The position numbers were made by a program, and so were the translations under genes. 64,000 nucleotides of DNA from Carposina sasakii (Eukaryota > Arthropoda > Insecta > Lepidoptera > Carposinidae): positions 10,230,001-10,294,000 of the forward strand of contig CP053148.1 of the NCBI GenBank assembly GCA_014607495.2, given 5' to 3'. The notes under the pieces are model-generated. The model was given only the letters and a program-made list of their open reading frames with translations, was not told where the DNA came from and ran no database searches. Below are positions 47,598 to 60,700 of the stretch, in pieces (positions within the stretch are counted from its first letter, which is position 1; each line of letters starts with the position of its first letter).

Positions 47598-47774
47598 TTA
47601 CAAATAAATTTGCACAAGAAAATTACACCCGCTCCTTTCCAGCTTTTCCCGCCGAATACCGTAGAAAGAGACGTACTCTGGATCTTCTTTCTACGTTCGG
47701 CATATTCTAAACAAAAAAACACTGCTTTTTTTATTTGATTTAGATTTTTGGCTCCGTGATCTTTGTATTAGGAT

Positions 47775-48566
47775 TCAGAGGGAAAAGCTGGAAGGGAGCG
47801 GGTGTAATTTTATTGTGAAAAAATTATTTGTAAATGGATTGCATGGGTCCGTAAAGTGATGTTTTCTGGTAGATAAGTCATATTTCGTTTATTTGTGATC
47901 TGAATATAGTGCGTGTGCATGGTTTTATATGCAGATAAGCTTAGTAAAACTTTAGTCGGAATACGTTCGTTTCATGGGCTCATGTAAGTTGTTTCTGCAA
48001 TTCTTTTTGATCTATTCAAATTTTTCACCCATTCTTGAGGATTTTCCCGACGTTTCCATTCATCATCATCAATATCATCCATCATAAATTCAGAAATCAT
48101 TTACTAAAGACAATGGCTGTATGGGCTTAGTACCCCTTGCCTTTCCTTCGGGATAAACTAAAAAAAAGATTTCCCACTTTCCATAGTATTATAAATCGAT
48201 TCGGCGGGAAAAGCTGAAAATTTATTTGTAGGAAAATGGCTTGCATGTGTCCGTAAAGTGATGTTTTCTGATAGATAAGTTATATTTTGATTATTTTTTA
48301 TGTGAATCTAGTTTGTGTGCATGGTTTTATACGCAGGTAAGCTGAGTAATACTTTAGCCAGATTACTATCTCTTCATGGGCCCATGTAAGTTGTTTCTGC
48401 AATAATTTTTCATTTTGACTAACTTTATACTTGTTATTGAGGATTTTCCCGGCGTTTCCATTCATCATCATTATTATCATCCATCATAAATTCAGAAATC
48501 ATTTACTAAAGACAATGGCTGTATGGGCTTAGATCCCCTTGCCTTTCCTTCGGGATAAACTAAACA
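47775..48566 (+). repeat. two head-to-tail copies of the 'ggcgggaaaagctgg' repeat
   Basis: Copies at 47775-48162 and 48203-48566 share gtgatgttttctg(g/a)tagat, ggttttatatgcag(g)taagc and cctttccttcgggataaact. A reversed piece lies at 47598-47695. The second copy ends only about 60 bp before the start codon of the zinc-finger gene, so the promoter or 5' UTR of that gene lies in or beside it. Confidence 0.75.
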
Positions 48567-48628
48567 AACAATAAAAACATAGTCAAGGTTCTTTATGATT
48601 ATTTTTTAATTTATTTCTTTGGAGGAAA

Positions 48629-48769
48629 ATGGCTACGTTCTTACAAGATTCTATTGATAATATGTGTAGAACATGTCTCTCTAAAGATGTGAACTTGCAT
48701 CAATTGTTCGAAGTGTTCGTTGGCGATCTTTCTCTTAATGTTATTATAACCATAATAACAGGTTTGGAG
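48629..48769 (+). CDS. ZAD zinc-finger gene, exon 1
   Basis: gaggaaaATGG gives a good start context, and the downstream donor is TTGGAG|gtatgt. The 47 residues carry the first ZAD cysteine pair (CRTC, 13-16). The second pair (CDIC) is in exon 2, residues 59-62, so the ZAD is split by an 1.1 kb intron. Confidence 0.9.
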
Positions 48770-51700
48770 GTATGTTTTCATGTTTGTATCGGCATACACC
48801 GCTCTGCTCCAGTATTTTTAATTTTAGTTAGTTGCTAGCTAAGATAGCAGGCTTGTAATTGTGTCAAACATTTGGTCAAAATTATCACACATTGGCGTGT
48901 TCAACTAAGTACATAATTTTTGTGCTTTGATATATGTATAATAGCGTAGGTCTACCAATACTAACAACAATTAACATGTAATCCTTTGACCACTATCCTT
49001 TTTGATATTTGCATGAAAAATATTTCATTTCTCTGGGATGGTCGCCCACCACCAACTTACACAAGGTGTTATGATTATGTTCATGTAAATTGAAATGTTC
49101 ATTTTAGGCCAATGTTCACATCAACCATAATAACTACATAAATTGTTTTTGTTCAGTATTTGAATAAAAATATTATATTATCCACTGATTAACATGAAAC
49201 AGGTACCTTGTTGGTATAGAGAATAGCATTAAATTATTTTAAAGTGAATGGCTCATAGACATTTTTAAGCAAGTGAGAAATCAACACGAAAACAAACAGA
49301 ACATCTCATTAAAAAATACATTTTGAAAATATATAAAACCAGTACACAAGTGACAGAAAGAGGTTTTAACAGACATGTAACCTCAAAATTGGTCAGAATT
49401 GGCACCATGTGGTTCTATCGGCCCTTGGTGCTCCGCCTACCCCCTAAAGGGATAAAGACGTGATTAAGTATGATTATAAACATATTTGAGCTTCTAAGTG
49501 GACATTCCATATTTTGAGTGCTGACCCTACATCCAGTTTAAATTTGATCAAAGAAAACCAGTGGTCTTCATTGATCAAGTTTATCTGTGTGAGAGGACTT
49601 TACACTGGTGCAGAGGGTCCCTAGTTGAATATATAAACCTTCCTCTTCAATTAACTATCTGTCTACTAAAAAACACATTTAAATCCATTGCATTGTTTTA
49701 AATATCTAAGTATACATAGGATAGAGGCAGACAGCACAAAGCAACTTTGATAATATGTAGTGATTTAGTAACAGTCCTTGGGAAAGGTCCTTTGAGATTC
49801 CTTTATTTTTGGGCTGGCTGGAGCAACATACAAGTAGGTGGGTTTAAATACACAATTTTAATATGATACAGATTGCAGAGGGAGATGGCCTTCCACAAAC
49901 AATATGTGATATATGTAAAGATAAAGCAGAGACTGCATATGATTTCAAAAGCAAATCGCATGAGGCTGCAAGAACTTTAGCAGCTGTTAGAATGAAACCA
50001 AAATGTGAATTGGATGAGGTAACTATACTTTTGCTCATGATCACAATAAGCTTTGCTTGCACTGTTTAGCTTCCTTTTATGTTTTAACCCTTAGTGTAAA
50101 CAGGCTTATGTGCCCAGTGTTGGGTGTTTTATTGACATATCACATGTTTGTTGACACTGTCAACAATTTTCACAGACAACTAAAACAATTATTTTTAGAT
50201 TACAGTTCAATTGCTAATAATAAAGTTATGTTTACATAACTAAAAATAGTAAAAACAACTATCTGAAATGATAAAAAAAAATATTGTACACTAGCAGAAA
50301 TTAAAAATATGGATAAGTTTTATTGGGTTCCATATTTATTTGTGTGTACACATCTTTACACACACACACCACTTTCCAGGCCGTAAATGATGACACATCT
50401 TACTGCGATACAAAAGAAACTCGCTCAATAAAATAAAATTTATCATTTATTCTTAAGTAATCAAATTTGGCATCTTGAGATCAACTGAGGGTAATGTGGC
50501 CCCCCTAGGGATTTTTTAAATAAAAAATAATAAATCTTAAATCATTTATACTAGATGCCTACTTATAAATTCGGATGTTTCATTAATGATTCGAAGATTC
50601 GTCAATGGTAACAAGTAGATGAAACGACAAACGCACAGACAAACCGACAAACAGACGAAAATTTCAAAAATCATTGTTTGGGTACTATTGCGTTGATAAA
50701 GGTCTCCTATAATATTTTTTCTCATATATCTTCCATGTACAGACTGCAACCCGTTACATTTTTATTATATGTATAGATCACTAATAATTTTGTGTTTACA
50801 AGCAGGCAGGTACAATAGAAGAAGCGTATGATCCGGATGAGAACATGCCCAATATATCTACTCCTGATAAGTCTGAGGCTATCACTGGCGACGGTATGTT
50901 ACTATTAATAGGTAAATGTAATTTTATGATAGCATCAATGTGACATCTAATTGCCACATGAGAAAAAAAATCCCAGTCAAACTTTCCTATTCATATTATA
51001 CATTATAAACCTGCAGGGACTGGCACCGACTCACCCACACAGCTTTACCTTTACCTCAGCTGTATCTTTACCTCAGAAACTTTATTTTTACAATTTAGTA
51101 AGTACCTATACATAGGTAATGCTTATCTTGCATTTCAGAGGGGGACCAATCTGATGATTATAATATGCAGTGTAAAAATTGCTCAGAGTTATTTTCATCT
51201 GAAGAACAATTCCATGATCACTTCAATCACAATTGCATATTAGGTTTGTATTATGTATTTGTTTCGTTTTCTTTTATGTTAATTCTACTTAATCAATATT
51301 AATTTTTTTAAATATTTCTTTGTAGTAAAGTCAGAGCCACAAAATATATATTGTCCTATCTGTGGCCAAATCTTTGGAGATGCCGGCGATCTAACCAGTC
51401 ACATGTGGGAGCAGCACCCTGAGCTTATGTTTCCTAAGAAACGAGGCCGGCCTAAGAAAACTGTTAAAATGGTACAATTAATGCCCGCTTATAGTAAATA
51501 TTGAACCTAGATTTTTGTTAAATTAACAGTTTAACACACATGTTGTCTTGCTTTTTTAACAGAAACAGTTGTCTTCAACGTCTTTTCGGATTTAAAGTTT
51601 GTGCTGCCAAAAATACTATTTTTTAGGAGGTGCTTTAAGGAAATCACGTGACAATGTTTAATAATAATGAAATATCAACTAGAATTCGAATATTTTTCGA

Positions 51701-54700
51701 AATTTTACGTTTTTAAATGGCGAAAAGGCATGTGTTCTAATTCTCGATATACATAAATCTAGATTCAATTATGCATTTACTACAAGTGGGTTTCAATATC
51801 TTCTGTAAATATTAGATTCTCTGTAGTGAGCTACCTTCATAGCATCTCACTTAATACACCCCTTTTGTGACGCCTGTATTATACACAGGTAGGTAATTTA
51901 CTTTTTCTACCAAGTTACATGTACTAGTTGTTTTTTTGTCATCGACTTTTCCGAATACACGCATTCTCCTAGTCATCATGAATATTTTTCTCCATGAAAG
52001 CATACTTGGGAAGTGTCTGTAAACACTAGAGAGAGTCCATGCATTGCGCACAACCAAGCCATATAAAAGAAAATTGACTAAATAAAAAATTCGATCCCCA
52101 GCAATTTTTTTGACCTAAACTTTCTGATAGCCTAGTATTAAGTCGCGCACCTTCCAAGCGGGGTGCGATCCCAGTCCCGAGCCTGTCCAATGTATTTGTT
52201 TCATGTACGAATTTTAATTTTGTAAAATTGTCATTCGTTCCGGAGTAGAGAGTGCATGTTTTGCTTGGTTACCTTGACCAAAATACAGTCGGAGACATTA
52301 TTATTGTAGAGTACGTACTACGGTGGCAATGAGGAAACAATATGTAGGTATATTCCTTTATGTAAATATTTTTCTAATACACATGTATCACTGTTGTGAT
52401 ATTGATTTTCAAGTCCTCGCTTGTTTACTTTTAGATTAATCAAACTGGAAATAGATTGCACCGGGCAACTAATTCTCACCAGGTTTATGATTGTATTTTT
52501 TGTAAACTCGACTTTAAAACCAAAGATGACATCAAATTACACATGTATGAACATAGTGGTGAGTAAGATAAATTTCTAAAGTATCCAAACATTTTTAGCA
52601 GATACTTCTACGCGGAATGACTTCTGATATGCTAGTATTAGTTATAAAAAAACTAGAGATGCGCCGAATACTGGTTTTACCGAATAACCGAATATCGAAT
52701 AATATTCGGTTTAATCTTTACCGAACCGAATATTCGGCCGAATTATTCGGTTTACCATTTAATTGTTTTGCCGCGCAAACAAGTTCTAACGTGTCGTTAC
52801 TGGCTAAATGGTGAGCGTGTCATACCGCACCGCCCACCACCCGCGCACACCGCGATGTCTGTTATGGATGGCAATTCTTTCCAAAAAATATCGATTTTTA
52901 AATCGATTCGTATCGCGACCTGATGAATCGATCCACAAAAAAATCGATATCTAAAAGATCGATTTCCAAAAAATTTCCATATAAATAAACCATATTACGC
53001 CGACCGACCCCATAAGTAATAGGATAAGGGCAGGATGATGATGATTTTTCATCATAAGCACTTTCACCACTTCACAAAATGGGGCAATTTTCTATGGACT
53101 TTTTGTCGACTATCGACCTTGCATTTTGGATGTACCATAATTTATGTCCCTTTCACCGGCCACGCTCGCTATCGTTCTATACCATACTTGTTTTATGGAT
53201 TCTCTACATATCGATTTGAAAAATCGATTTTTTTGGCTCGAAAAATCGATTTTGCGATTAATCGATCTCTGATCGCCATCCCTACTGTCTGTCACTTTGC
53301 TTCAAACATTGCACGATTACGTTGTAAATAAAAACAAAAACGGTTTTTATTGCAAAAACGTTGCTAGTAAATGGGATGGAATGGGATTTTGTTGACTTAC
53401 AATCTTTACTAATATATTATGTTATCTTTCAAATTTAATACATAAATAATATATTAAATGCGAAAGTTACTCTGGTTAGAATTAGTTACTCTTTTGGCTT
53501 TCACGCCAAAACTACTGAACAGATTGAAATGAAATTTGGTACTACATGTGTACTCTAGAACCTGAGAAAGTATAACTAGGGCTAGTTTCGCACGGATGTA
53601 ATACCTTTCACGCGGATGAATTTGTGGGCGGCCGTTAGTAGAACATAAATGTCACATAAGAAGTTTTGTCCTTAGCGCTATACCGTACGTGTAGGCAAAA
53701 ATATGAAAATACTCGAACCGAATATATTCGGCGCCAAAACCGAATGATTCGGCCGAATACAAATAGTGAAAAAGTTGCCGAATACGCCGAATAACGAATA
53801 TGGTTCGAATATTCGGCGCATCTCTAGAAAAAACTATGATTTGACTGTAAATTTTTATTCTAATAAAAAAAATGTCTCAGCTTTCGTCGTATTCCTTTAT
53901 TGAAAGTTGTTGCGCTACGAAGCATCCTTCCAGCGATACCACCACGATATATTTATTACTATCAAATAATTCTATATAATATTGAATTATGACCCCCAAA
54001 TCCTCAATAGAAGTTAAATATACGGACAAACGAACGGCCAACTAAGTATATGAGTCCCGCATTTTTCCGTTTGACTTTGAACTACGATGGAAGGGATGAG
54101 TAGGTAGGTAAGTAAGTAGGTACCTAATTATTTTATTTTTTATTATTTCAGATACAGCAATAAATATATGCCTTATTTGTAAAAAAATGTATATCAGTAG
54201 AGACAGCTTTGAAAATCATATGTGTACAGCTGATAAAAACAATATTCCTACCAGGGAAAGAATGAAAAACATGACAGAAATGACCTTACAGGAAATGGTT
54301 GGCCCGACTGACAATATGGTATGTTGGTTTTTCAGTTTTCTTTTCGTATTGTAAGATGTTTGTGGCTTCGCTGCCGTCCGTGAAATTGTTTCATTGTCTA
54401 AGTCGGCAAAATGTAAAGTAATTCTTATATTAACAGTTCTTATATTAAATAGAACTTTATTTGAAAATCATCCATACGTTAAAATTTTGGGCTGAAGTCA
54501 TTATTTAAGGCCTACTTAAACAAAGTACACAATTTTTTCCTGAGAAAATAAAAAAAAACCTCGGAAAATTTTGTCATTTTCCTGCGAAAATTTTCAGTAG
54601 TTTTCGCCTCAGAATCATGGTCTGAAGTCGCCACATATCTATATCTGCCTTCTTGTCACTTTCCCAAATATACTTAACCTAGCACCCGCGTAACGTCTGT

Positions 54701-57700
54701 GAATCCTACCTACGATTAAGGTTCTCCTAGCGTAGGATTCGAAGTAAAAACAAAATATTGTTGAATGTATTTTTTGGAAATAAACACTTTCTTACTTTTT
54801 TAACATAGATCTCTGTTTTAGGAAAATATTCATACCCTTCAATCTTGCAAGCTGTGTGGTGGTTTCTTTTTGTCCAAATCGGGCTTATTGGATCATATTG
54901 ATGAAGAGCATTCAGAATTCTCACGACGCTGCAAATTGTGCAATAAGGTATGATATCATCATCCTTTACGCACGTATGTATAGTACGCGCGCTGGATCTT
55001 TCTGCTTCTAAATTTCGAACGAAACACGACTTAATACTGATATTAATGTGGGTAAGATGGAGTTCATTTCATGGAATATTCCTGTGCCAGATTCTGAGTG
55101 TAGTCTTACGCAAAGCAACTAGTGCTACCCTTGAAGGTAACTATTTTGGTAAACGCATTTGAGGTTAGAAGTGAGGACTTTATGGAAAGCATTGTACCAA
55201 AACATGGACATTTTTACAATCGCCTCCTGCCCCAAAAAGCGCCTCCTGGTGGCATACTCACTCGCGACGGCCTCCATTAGCCAGGGTGTTTTTTGGTTGC
55301 CACCGTTTACGAAGGGTACGTACCTACTTTATAGGTACATGAAATAAAGTCAATTTATTCAAAATAAAAATTTGGTAAAGGATTTTAACTTTTTAGGTGA
55401 TATATTAAAAATATTTTTGTCACTTATCTCAATAACACAGTGAATAGACTAAAAAAGGAGGTTTAACTTACAAACGGTCCGGTAGTTCTGGATTTTTGAT
55501 ATGTTGTCTATAGTCCGATTTTTAATTATGTAGAGTAAAATGACAGCTACAATTGACTTTGTTTCTTTTTAATGTTGTCAGCGCAGTGTTGTAATATTTT
55601 GTTGTGAGCGATTAATTGAATTGCGATATTATTTTCGATATTGTGATTTCACTCATTAATCTATTTAAATATACAGGGGTTTTTTCGTTGCCACCTTTAA
55701 CGAAGTGTACGTACTCAATACATGAAATAAAGTAAGTTTATGCCAAAAAAATGCTGGGAAACGATGTAAATTTTTTGGATTTTTTTGAAATTACTCGATC
55801 GGATGAAATTTATAGTGTCCAGTGTTTATGCTAGTTTTTTTAATAGACAGATATTAATTATTTCTCGTAAAAAAATCTTGCTACACGCGTCAATGTGCAT
55901 TTATGCAGAAAAACGCAGTCTATTTACTCAATTTTGGACCCAAATATTTTGGTAACCAGACACTTCCCAGGTATGCTTCCATGGAGAAAAATGATCGTGA
56001 TGATAAGGAGATTCCGTAGTTTTCGGGAACGTTGACAACCAAAAATCACTCTGTATACAAACAAACTTAATGTCTAAAACAGTTCTTTTAATTAATGAAA
56101 TTAACAATAAAATACATAAATCGATAAACTATAGTTTGAAATATAGCTCTTTTTATCTAACATATCATCGATTTGGTACTTTTAGTTCGGAATTCAGACA
56201 TTAGACGACCTTATACATTACATTTTTGCTCATAATTTTGCTTAGGTGCATTTTAGCTAGAAAAGAGTTATGGACATGTTGTAGATAATGAAATTCCCTT
56301 TAGCTTATTCCCTGATATTTTATCTCTAAGACCAATATTTACACAGATATTCGCCTTTAAAAAAATTTAAAATACGGTTTTTTCGGAAATTTTTCAATCT
56401 TCGGACTTTAGTACGCTGCAATTCAGTTGTGGCCTATTCTTGAAAAACATTTGTCGTAATAAAAGTAGGGAATTTAATTAGCTACAAAATACTGGACCGT
56501 TTGCAAGGTAAAACTCCTCTATTCACTGACAAGAGCAGAGCACACTCGTACTTGTAAGGTATGAATAACGTGTGACTTTTTTATATTGACGTATCTATAG
56601 TATATAAAGGGTTTTTATAATGCAAACTTTTTGAGATGCCGGATATAATAAACCTATATAGCTATGTATCGTTCTTGCGGATTCTCTCTACTTGTAAATA
56701 AAATTAGGTATACCAAGTACTTCGGTCCATTTGTATAACTTAAGTAAAAAAGGCTATGACGTACCTAACTGATCTAAAAATTTATCTGATATTAACCTTC
56801 TTAATTTTAATTTGTTTTAGATATTCGCAAGTCTAAAATCGGCGTCGCGCCATAGAAAAGCATGCGAGTTAGTCGAGAGAAATTATGTTTGTGCCACCTG
56901 TGGAATGCAATTCGTATATGAACTGTCGCTTAATAAGCACATTTTAAAGCTTCACAAAGGTGAAAGCGTGAGCGTAAAATTTTTGAATGGTAGTAACAAA
57001 AAGTTTGCTAATAAGAGATTAGCCAATGACGTGGTTGATAATGTTATCAATAAGTGTGAAATGACAGTCGACGCTGCGGCCGCGGCGTCTGCTGAGTTAC
57101 TGGAAGCGGCATCGGCAGTTAAGTTGTACCAATGTGACGTCTGTAACAAATCTTTCCCCAGGTAACTTTTTTATATACAAAATTATGCTGTTTCATACCT
57201 AGTGATTCATGTTTCCGCTCAATATATCTCTTAAACACAAATTCAGAGTACCGTGTTGGAGCAATGCGCGAATTCCAGCGTTGTGACGCCATACTTGGGG
57301 ACAATGATTCACTGAATCTAAAAAAACCCATAATTTAAAGAAAATGTTCGAAACACGATGGCCTTAATGTATATCAAAGAATATACTTACTCTCTACGAG
57401 AGATGTATACAGGGTGTACAAAGACAACAATATTTTTTTAATACCTCGTATTCTTTGTAAGGTTACGATCATTTTCTATGGAACCAACCCTGGGAAACGA
57501 CAAAAAAATTGTGAAAAAATACTATTATTTTATTGTAAGCAATGTATTCGTTTGATGCGCAAAGTACAAATGTAAACTAACATTATAACATTTTGACATG
57601 GTATCTTTGAAAAAAATGTTTGTTAACTGTTTTCAGATGGATTTATGTAAAAAAATGGTAATATTAATGTAACTTATATTAATGGACCTCAATTCCTTGG

Positions 57701-60700
57701 AAACCCGTGGTTTCCCAGGGGTGCTTCCATAGAAAAAAAATATCGTGAGGTTACAAAGAATCATCATCATCATCATCGTCAGCCTATTGCAGTCCACTGC
57801 TGGACGTAGGCCTCCCCCAGTGTACGCCACATGGCTCGATCTCCCGTTTTTGCCATCCAGTCACTACCAGCCGTCCTCTTTAATTCATCGGTCCATCTGG
57901 CCGGAGGGCGCCCAACGCTACGCTTGCCGAGGCGCGGTCTCCATTCGCGAACCCGTTTACTCCACCGTCCATCGGTTCTACGACAGATGTAGCCGGCCCA
58001 CTGCCACTTCAGTCTGCTACATTTCGAGACTATGTCTATCACTTTGGTCTTCTGCCGGATAATCTCGTTTCGGACTTTGTCTATTCGCGAGATTCCGAGC
58101 ATTGACATTTCCATAGCTCTCTGAGTGACATGTAATCGGTGAGCCAGCCTCACTGTCAGGTTCCACATCTCGGCTCCGTAAGTAATGGCTGGTAGAACGC
58201 ACTGATCGAACACCTTGGTCTTGAGGCATTGTGGCAAGAATGCAGGGTTCGAAATTATCAAGATAAATATTTTTTTGGATAATTATCTTGATAATTATCG
58301 CATAATTATCCGTACAGATTTCCATAGAAGTTCTCAATTTCGGCGAGAATCTCTGGAACCGATGTGACGGTTTGGCCATTCGAGGTTCGAAGCTTTGTCA
58401 GGCGACTCCTTCCCAGTGCTTTGGTAGACTTTCGATCCTTGATTTTTCTCAATCAAAGAATACGATTTACACCCAGTATGTAAGATATTTCATTTTGATG
58501 TTCAATTCAAAGAGATTACTCTTGCAAACAACCCGGAAGCAATTTTAAAATCAAAATGTCTGACGTTGATATCAATATATTAATATCTTTGATTCAAGAA
58601 CTTGTTTGTGGGATTTAGTGACAAAACTTAAGTATAAAGACAAATCTATAAAACAAGAGGCATGGAAAAGCATTTGTGAAATCATGTATCATAATCAATC
58701 ATCAAACAATTATCTTTACAAAGGCAGAGAGACGTCTATCCACACTCAAAAATCATGGTTACCCTACTGTACAACAGTAAAACGCTCTTTTTCGCGGCGC
58801 CGCAACGCAAACTGCTGATTTTAGCGTTGCGGCGCCGCAACGCGGTTATGTGCTTCGGGCCTTAATGCACAGAGCGTGACAAATATGACTTAACGAAATA
58901 TGTTTTGTTTTCAGAAGGGATATGTTGAACAAACATAGCAAGATACATCTAGAAAAAAGTTTTGAATGCGAAGTTTGTCATAGAAAATTTAACAGAAAGG
59001 ACAATTTACGGTAAATATAATAGTCAATAGGATTGCCAGGTCGAAAAACCTGATATCTAGACAGACCATCCAGTTTGGCGAATTTTTTTCTCATATTTAG
59101 CACGTAACTCACGTAAGTTGCCTATTATTTCTTGAAAATTCAAGCTCTATCGAGAATTAGTGACCATTGTTGAAGCATAATATGGGTTACAATCGGGTAG
59201 ACCTCTAAACATATTACGTATCTTCATATTTAATTGGGAACTAATTATTTGAGCTGTTATTTAAATATTTGAGAAGTTTGAAGTGTGAGAGTTTGAGAAG
59301 ATGATCAGCTGTAGAAATATACGGGAAGTTATTTATTTATCGCAATTAATACAGCAGTAAAATATGGATAGTAATAAAAATACAATTGGCCGGTTATTTC
59401 GAGCTGACCAATAAATAAATGGTCAGTAAAATGATTGAATGGGCAGTAAAATTATTGAATGGGCAGTTGGATAAATAGATCGGGCAGTTAGATAAATATT
59501 TCGGCAGTTCTCGGGGAGCGGATGGGGCGGAGCTTAGAGCGCGGGACGCGTAAGCGACCAATAAAATTACCTACTTGGCCGCATGGCATGACAAAATAAG
59601 ATTTCATGCCATTAATTAGTTCTTCTTTGTAGAGCATTATTTAAAACCAAAATATAGATGAATGAAAAAAAAGTATTTAAATAGACTCAGTTTACCCCGA
59701 CTCCACGCAGTCTTGTCTGCCCTACCCCTAAAGTGCAATGTAAAAGCGCGTAGGCGCGGAGGGGAGAGGCAGCCCACGAGCTGAGGAGCAGGCGGATGCA
59801 AAGCCGAAGCTATTCTACTGCCCAAGTATTTATTTTACGACCCGTTTAATATTTTTTTCGACTCATTTTTGTTTACTTTACTGCTAAGTTTTAACTGCCG
59901 AACTTGTTATTAAACATGCATTTTAATATTTTCTACTTACCAAAACTACTATTTAGAACTGCCCAGTTAAATCAGTGTCTATTTAATTTAACAACATTGG
60001 CAAAGTCTTCGTGTAAGCGATTTTTAAAGGGGAATACTACTTATTAAGTATTACAACATTTTGCGCTCGCGCTGTTGCTAAATGTAATTTACCTAATTCA
60101 ATTATGTGAGATGACGAATTAGGTAAATTACATTTAGCAGCAGCGCGAGCGCAAAATATTGTAATAATTCTTCTTTAAAAATATCTTACATGTGATGAGC
60201 GACAACGAAGTTCACACCCTTTTTTACTTAGAACTTATTAAAACACATTTTTTTTCAAAAATCATGCTCTAAAATAAAATCTTATTTGTCGGAACTGTTA
60301 CTTACACCTTGTATAAAGCCTCGAATATACTAAGGCTGCTTGTAGATGTGAATGCATGACGGACCGCTAAAAACGGATAACCACCGTGGTGGTGTATGGC
60401 GCACTACTATGAGGGTTTGTACACGCAGCGCCAGCGTCGTCTACCCTCGGCGCGACGGACCACTATCCGTCAGAAAGTGCGGCTAAAGTATCTATGGGTG
60501 CTTGTAGACGCTGACGGATGTAGACCCGTTTTCTGTACAAAAGTATAGCAGATGAATGGACGACCTAGTCAGGACTTCGGTTGTCTGCTGGATGCAAGCC
60601 GATTCCAACAGATCACGGTGGAGGTTGTTAGGGGAGGTTTGGCAGTGAAATGATGATGAGTGTTAGCTTTTAATTAGTCTACATCAGCCTGTTCACTGCT

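Noticed and set aside
56952..57149. minus-strand Ala/Ser-rich frame
   Set aside because: Antisense shadow of exon 9 of the zinc-finger gene.
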